Source: Selenomonadaceae bacterium (GTDB lineage Bacteria; Bacillota; Negativicutes; Selenomonadales; Selenomonadaceae). From it: 23,317 bases of DNA. Both the position numbers and the translations under genes were made by a program. The stretch lies in NCBI GenBank assembly GCA_016280345.1, contig JAEEGN010000157.1, positions 1-23,317 on the forward strand, written 5' to 3'. Positions 21,974 through 23,317 of this stretch are shown here, in pieces. Numbering within the stretch: the first letter of the stretch is position 1; each line of letters starts with the position of its first letter. The notes under the pieces were generated by a model that saw only the letters and a program-made list of their open reading frames with translations, was not told where the DNA came from and searched no databases.

Positions 21974-22570
21974 ATGGTGGCAGCTATGGGCGGCACCAAG
22001 CAGCGAACCGACCAGATCTTCGATATGATACGGAACTACGAATACTACGACGAGCGGACCGACAACACCGAAAACTATCTGCTGGATCCACAAACCCTTT
22101 TGCCTTACGAGAATCGCGACGAGGTCATCCGGGGCGTGGCGGAGAAACTCCGGGGAGACTCCCTGGCGTCCAAAGGTTTCCTTGAGAACATCATCGGCGA
22201 CGAACGCGAAGGCACGCTGGTACTGGCCCACGACGAGTGGGTGGAGGCAGCCATCGCCAAGGCCGATCAGGTGGCGAAAACGATGGGCCTGGGACTGAAG
22301 CCGATGCGCTTCGAATATGCGCCCGCCGAAATCAACGCCGCCGCGACTTTCGCCTACCTCGACGAGCGGTACTACCTCGACCGCTTCTTCCCCATGGGCT
22401 GGGAGGATTACTTCGAGAATTACGGCGTCATCTGCAAGATGAAGCTTTCGCCAACCGTCAGCGCCGCCCGCTATCTGCCGTCCCACGCGCTGAAATGCGA
22501 GTCGAAGGACCGCAATATTCACCGCTTTCTCATGCGCCTGGGCTTCCAGTCCTGGCAGCTTCCCCAATGA
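21974..22570 (+). CDS. hypothetical protein, family not recognised
   Basis: I do not recognise this 198-residue protein. It is soluble-looking and acidic, with no signal peptide, membrane helix or cysteine cluster. It is rich in aromatic residues: NYEYYDERTDNTENYLLDP (21-39), FAYLDERYYLDRFFPMGWEDYFENYG (126-151, read in parts) and SARYLPSHALKCESKDRN later. The Shine-Dalgarno AAGGAG (21962-21967) abuts a run of ATG codons; the third (21974) has the best spacing of six bases, though 21968, 21971, GTG 21977 or ATG 21986 are possible. Codon use looks native: GC-rich third positions like the neighbours. It is read from the promoter and repeat leader at 21619-21961, and a hairpin follows its stop. 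Confidence 0.75.
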   Translation: MVAAMGGTKQRTDQIFDMIRNYEYYDERTDNTENYLLDPQTLLPYENRDEVIRGVAEKLRGDSLASKGFLENIIGDEREGTLVLAHDEWVEAAIAKADQVAKTMGLGLKPMRFEYAPAEINAAATFAYLDERYYLDRFFPMGWEDYFENYGVICKMKLSPTVSAARYLPSHALKCESKDRNIHRFLMRLGFQSWQLPQ

Positions 22571-22580
22571 AACGGGCCCC

Positions 22581-22608
22581 AACGCCGGACGTGCCATCGT
22601 CCGGCGTT
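22581..22608 (+). terminator. hairpin/probable terminator after the hypothetical gene
   Basis: A perfect 11-bp stem, AACGCCGGACG/CGTCCGGCGTT, with a 6-base loop begins 10 bp after the stop. The following TTCGCTTTCC is only moderately T-rich, so termination may be partial. Confidence 0.6.
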
Positions 22609-22665
22609 TCGCTTTCCCCGGCCGGGCAACCGACCAGCCATTCCGCGAGAAAGGAGGGAATCCGC

Positions 22666-23317
22666 GTGCTCCTCAATACCGGCAGCCGGACGGACATCCC
22701 GGCCTTTTTCGCCGACTGGTTCTGTCACCGCGTCCGGGCCGGGGAGGTCCTGTCCCGGAGCCCCTACGACGCCGCCCGCGTCTTCCGCTACCGGATAACC
22801 CCCGACGTGGTGGACGCCATCGTCTTCTGCACGAAGAATCCCCGTCCCATGCTGGCCCGCCTCGGCGACCTGGCCGCCTTCCGCCAGGTCTGGCACGTCA
22901 CCATCACCCCCTACGGGCCAGACGTCGAACCCGGCGTGCCCGACAAGGAGGAGGTCATGGAGAGCCTGCGGGCGCTGTCCCGGCAGGTCGGCCCCCGGGC
23001 CGTCACCTGGCGCTACGATCCGGTCTTCCTCACCGCGAAATATTCGGCGGATTTCCATATCGTGGCCTTCGCGCGCATGGCCCAGGCCCTCGCCGGCTTC
23101 ACCGAAGCCTGCGTCATCAGTTTCCTCGACCTCTACGCCAAGACACGGCGGAACTTTCCCGAGGGGCAAGAGGTATCGCCGGCGGACCGTCTGCGCCTGG
23201 GCCGGGCCTTCGCCGCCGTCGCCAAGCGGTACGGCATGCGTCTTTACGCCTGCCTCGAAGGGGAGGACCTGCGGCCCTTCGGCGTCGATACCTCGGGCTG
23301 CCTGGCCGCCCCCGCCA
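22666..23317 (+). CDS. DUF1848 family protein, N-terminal 217 residues (cut by window end)
   Basis: The start is a GTG at 22666, eight bases after AAGGAGG (22651-22657). The visible part matches DUF1848: RTDIPAFFADWF (8-19) near the N-terminus, then ITPDVVDAIVFCTKNPRPML (44-63), a WHVTITPYG segment and WRYDPVF, and near the cut CLEGEDLRPFGVDTSGC. The family looks like a divergent radical-SAM-type TIM barrel with a C-terminal cysteine cluster, which would lie beyond the window. Function is not established. It lies 95 bp after the hypothetical gene, with a hairpin between, so co-transcription is uncertain. Confidence 0.85.
   Translation, partial: MLLNTGSRTDIPAFFADWFCHRVRAGEVLSRSPYDAARVFRYRITPDVVDAIVFCTKNPRPMLARLGDLAAFRQVWHVTITPYGPDVEPGVPDKEEVMESLRALSRQVGPRAVTWRYDPVFLTAKYSADFHIVAFARMAQALAGFTEACVISFLDLYAKTRRNFPEGQEVSPADRLRLGRAFAAVAKRYGMRLYACLEGEDLRPFGVDTSGCLAAPA

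Noticed and set aside
22519..23169. 216-residue minus-strand frame opposite the DUF1848 gene
   Set aside because: The plus strand carries a clear DUF1848 protein with a strong Shine-Dalgarno; the antisense frame has no motif.

Overview
The window is GC-rich chromosomal DNA from what is most likely an anaerobic, propionate- or succinate-forming Negativicute (Selenomonas/Acidaminococcus/Veillonella-like Firmicutes with an outer membrane). The evidence is a complete B12-dependent succinate/methylmalonyl-CoA module, a B. subtilis-type cytochrome b558 fumarate reductase, a T-box-controlled valS, BofA next to recR, and envelope-polysaccharide genes. The genus cannot be fixed from this sequence. No rRNA, tRNA, CRISPR, transposase or phage gene was seen.

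Layout. (1) Positions 1-5016, minus strand: one operon, read from the right, of succinate/acyl-CoA CoA-transferase, methylmalonyl-CoA mutase large subunit, B12-binding small subunit, MeaB GTPase and the first 12 codons of methylmalonyl-CoA epimerase. It has a clear promoter (4988-5016) and a long, apparently structured leader. (2) Positions 5162-10827, minus strand: valS-folC-O-antigen-ligase operon behind a valine T-box (specifier GUC) and ending at a terminator. (3) Positions 10828-11028: spacer carrying a perfect 16-bp parS (ParB/Spo0J) site. (4) Positions 11029-12465, plus strand: rph-rdgB. (5) Positions 12644-17547, plus strand: two-subunit class I fumarase followed by the three-gene fumarate reductase/succinate dehydrogenase, closed by a terminator. 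(6) Positions 17656-18766: a small zinc-ribbon/TM2 protein (minus) divergent from a UbiX-like flavin prenyltransferase (plus). (7) Positions 18767-19225: non-coding, with three strong hairpins. (8) Positions 19226-21570, minus strand: ybaB-recR-bofA-glycosyltransferase. (9) Positions 21619-23317, plus strand: a promoter, a 119-bp tandem-repeat array and an unrecognised 198-residue protein, then a DUF1848 gene cut by the window end.

How the genes work together. Fumarase and fumarate reductase turn malate into succinate. The CoA-transferase, mutase and epimerase, with MeaB protecting the mutase, interconvert succinate, succinyl-CoA, (R)- and (S)-methylmalonyl-CoA. A decarboxylase or transcarboxylase, presumably left of the window, would then give propionyl-CoA, whose CoA is passed back to succinate. 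Two operons here therefore hold most of the branch from malate to methylmalonyl-CoA.

The least explained parts are the 119-bp repeat array, bounded by a promoter on one side and a Shine-Dalgarno on the other; the structured leader of the CoA-transferase operon; the parS site; and the hairpin-rich spacer at 18767-19225.
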